A stretch of 64,000 bases of DNA from Clusia tigrina (Eukaryota > Arthropoda > Insecta > Diptera > Clusiidae): NCBI GenBank assembly GCA_920105625.2, contig OV050030.1:108583216-108647215 (forward strand), given 5' to 3'. The notes under the pieces are model-generated. The model was not told the origin of the DNA. It saw only the letters and a list, made by a program, of their open reading frames with translations, and made no database searches. The stretch's first letter is position 1. The number at the start of each line of letters is the position of its first letter. A program made the position numbers and the translations under genes. Shown here piece by piece: positions 58,997 through 64,000 of this stretch.

Positions 58997-58997
<1 letters not shown>
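58920..58997 (+). repeat. 3' LTR, right part
   Basis: Continues the LTR after Helitron 2: poly(A) signal AATAAA at 58955-58960, end AGTGACA at 58997, next to (TA)n. Confidence 0.6.

Positions 58998-58998
<1 letters not shown>

Positions 58999-59081
<83 letters not shown>
58999..59081. repeat. (TA)n microsatellite left of mariner
   Basis: About 80 bases of TA; with 60035-60139 it flanks the mariner on both sides, so the transposon sits inside one TA array. Confidence 0.97.
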
Positions 59082-60614
<1,533 letters not shown>

Positions 60615-61705
60615 TTAGACACCTGCAACGGTTCATTCATATTGCGTTTCAAGACATTGTATTAAAACGCAGTGAGATGCTCTGCACAACAGTAACTCTG
60701 CGTTTGAACGAAATAGTTTGTAAACAAAGAGGAAGAGCGACACACACTACACTACATTAAAGAGAGCGAGGAACGTTTGCCTTTATTAGTCATTGTATTT
60801 TGCACTAAAATTGCAATTCACTCGAAAGGCAATTGATTCGAAAGACAATTGCACCGAATTCAGTATTGACTTTGTACTTGAAGCTTTAAATAGATATAAA
60901 ATCTAGGCTTATGTAATTAAAACACAGCAGATTGAATTAAAAAATATCTTTTTCAAATTTGTGTATTAATTATGTATTATTACAAAATATAAATAAATGT
61001 TACTCTGCTATATTACTATATATTATATAGTTAAAGAAAATAAATTTGAATTATCGAACTAATTTTATTTTATTCGTTATTATAGATTTCAATTTAAGAA
61101 AATAATTATATTTATACAAATATAAAAATATTTATATTTATACTACTTCGAATTTTTGATTTAATTGCCGAAAAATTAAATTCCACACAGCTGCCTTGAA
61201 CATCGCTCAAGATAACTACAATATAACAAATAATATTATATACTTAAAATTTAATTATTATTATTATTATTACTTGAAAAACAATAACTTAATTAATATT
61301 TAAATTATAAGGGGAGCACTAGCTGCCACGGCCTTCGATAAAAAAAATAAACTTACGTCTCTCTCCATTGCACTTTTAGTTTGAGTAAAAGAAAAAATAA
61401 AAAAAAAGTCAAATAAAACGCGAACAATGGATCGAGCGAGACATTCGAATGATATATGTCATTATTGGCATTTTGTTGTGTTCTAACTGTTGTTTCTCTC
61501 TTGATTCGAAAGGCAATGAAAATAAGCACAAGACAGGCAGTTCATGCTTAAAAAGACAAGAGCGAATTTCATTGCTTGTCAACTCTTCTGATCAATTGCT
61601 GTTGAGTGAATGTTGATCGTCTACTAAACCGAATCAAAGCTAACATCGTAAATTGCAATGTGTCACACTGTGTGCAAAGAAAATCGAATGAGCTTGTGCA
61701 GGCCT
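60615..61705. other. Unassigned AT-rich spacer
   Basis: No reading frame of substance. GATTCGAAAG(G/A)CAAT occurs near 60836 and 61503, too short to define a repeat. TTATTATTATTATTA near 61256-61270. Confidence 0.5.
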
Positions 61706-62700
<995 letters not shown>

Positions 62701-63493
62701 GTCTAATCATCTTACAACAGCTGGAGTTCCTCAAGGGAGTGTTTTAGGACCACTGCTATATGCCATATTTACCTTCTTCCAAAAGAACTGAATACCACAA
62801 TTGCTACCTTTGCTGACGACCCAATCCTCTTAGCATCTGACAAAAATCTAAATACTGCGACTGCAAATCTGCAGATATACACAGAGAATGTTAAGGAATG
62901 GTTTGATAAATGGTGCTTGAAAATTATTGAAGATAAGACTACAAATATTTTTTACAACTAAAACAAAATTTAGCCCAATACCTATTAAAATAAACAATAA
63001 AGATATAAAAATAGGGTCTACTACTAAATACCTTGGTATACACATGGACTCAAAGCTAAATTGGCACTACCACATCAAACAAAAAGCGAAACAAATATAA
63101 GAAAAATTTAGGCAACTATATTGGTTAATGTGTAAGCAATCTAAACTCACAATTAACAACAAGTTGCTGTTATACAAGTGTACTATAAAGCCAATTCGGA
63201 CGTACGGACTCCAAGTATGGGGAACGGCAAAGCGGTCACACATAGAAAAACTTCAAAGACAGCAATCTAGATTATTAAGAGCTATCATAAAATCTGGCTG
63301 GTACACAACAAATGAAAACATACACCGCAAACTAAATATGACAAGAATTGACGAAGAAATAAAAAAGATATCCACAAAACACTACGACACACTGCATGGG
63401 CATAATAACGAAGAAATAAACGAATTGCTACATCTAGAAGAAACCACCATGCGCCGTTTAAAGAGAACTCGACCAAATGACCTAATGAAGTAG
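62701..63493 (+). pseudogene. Jockey-like ORF2: RT palm end and C-terminus
   Basis: TTAGVPQGSVLGPLLYAIFT near 62715-62770; TFADDPILLASDKNL (Asp pair intact) near 62810 after a frameshift; STTKYLGIHMDSKLNWHYH near 63020; then frame 63128-63493 KSKLTINNKLLLYKCTIKPI, TYGLQVWGTAKRSHIEKLQR to the natural-looking stop at 63493. No RNase H. Confidence 0.87.

Positions 63494-64000
<507 letters not shown>

Larger units (their letters stand above)
49464..58997 (+). mobile_element. Gypsy element interrupted by Helitron 2
   Basis: Internal region 49470-53818 (gag, protease, RT, RNase H, integrase, plus strand) and a 3' LTR split by Helitron 2 into 53923-54055 and 58920-58997. No 5' LTR: the element begins at the edge of Helitron 1, near a partial tRNA-Leu-type PBS (TCAGAAGTGGGAT at 49474-49487). 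Many frameshifts, so dead, but domain order is complete. Confidence 0.82.

Overview
The window looks like repeat-dense DNA from an insect, most likely a higher fly (possibly a tephritid). That is an inference from the mix of element families: 17.6/297-like and other gypsy LTR elements, LOA-like, I-like, Jockey-like and CR1-like non-LTR elements, a DD41D mariner, a Tc1 relative and Helitrons. It also fits the AT-rich spacers and long (TA)n arrays. I recognise no host gene, rRNA or tRNA gene, CRISPR array or prokaryotic feature. Almost every reading frame is a relic or a damaged copy of a mobile element.

Layout. 1-5000 and 13143-18154 are two nearly identical direct copies of one ~5 kb block; both contain a gypsy fragment with an internal inversion junction, an LTR with a primer-binding-site candidate and the 3' end of a LOA-like element. 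5001-8643 is a 5'-truncated 17.6-like gypsy element with one LTR, followed by a 116-bp duplication and a 22-bp minisatellite. 9240-15620 is a gypsy element (minus strand) whose central gag-to-RT part is inverted in place between ~235-bp inverted repeats. 17830-21540 is a LOA-like non-LTR element with two in-frame domain deletions. 21730-24695 is an I-like element. 24720-33060 is an old gypsy copy of the family at 9240-15620, split by a Jockey-clade element (26063-29507) that is flanked by a 9-bp target duplication.

33061-44038 is a mosaic: a purine-rich tract, a decayed Helitron, a gypsy gag with LTR and tRNA-Leu-type PBS, a CR1-like reverse transcriptase, two LOA-like fragments, a stray piece of gypsy 3' region and two head-to-head Tc1-like fragments. 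44296-49463 and 54056-58919 are two Helitrons, each with recognisable 5'-TC and CTRR-3' ends. The second sits inside the 3' LTR of another gypsy element (49470-54055 plus 58920-58997). 59082-60034 is a DD41D-type mariner with intact terminal repeats but a truncated transposase. 61921-63819 is a 5'-truncated Jockey-like element with a poly(A) tail. The last 80 bases are the end of another mariner.

How it fits together. There is no cellular pathway here; the order of events is what can be read. The inversion in the gypsy element predates the 5 kb duplication. The Jockey insertion postdates its gypsy host, and Helitron 2 postdates the LTR it interrupts. The most informative observations are the in-place inversion, a 77-nt GT-AG intron inside Helitron 1 whose removal restores alignment with Helitron 2, the exact 9-bp target duplication around the Jockey element, and the double in-frame deletion in the LOA element. 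Nothing in the window convincingly forms a new gene system.
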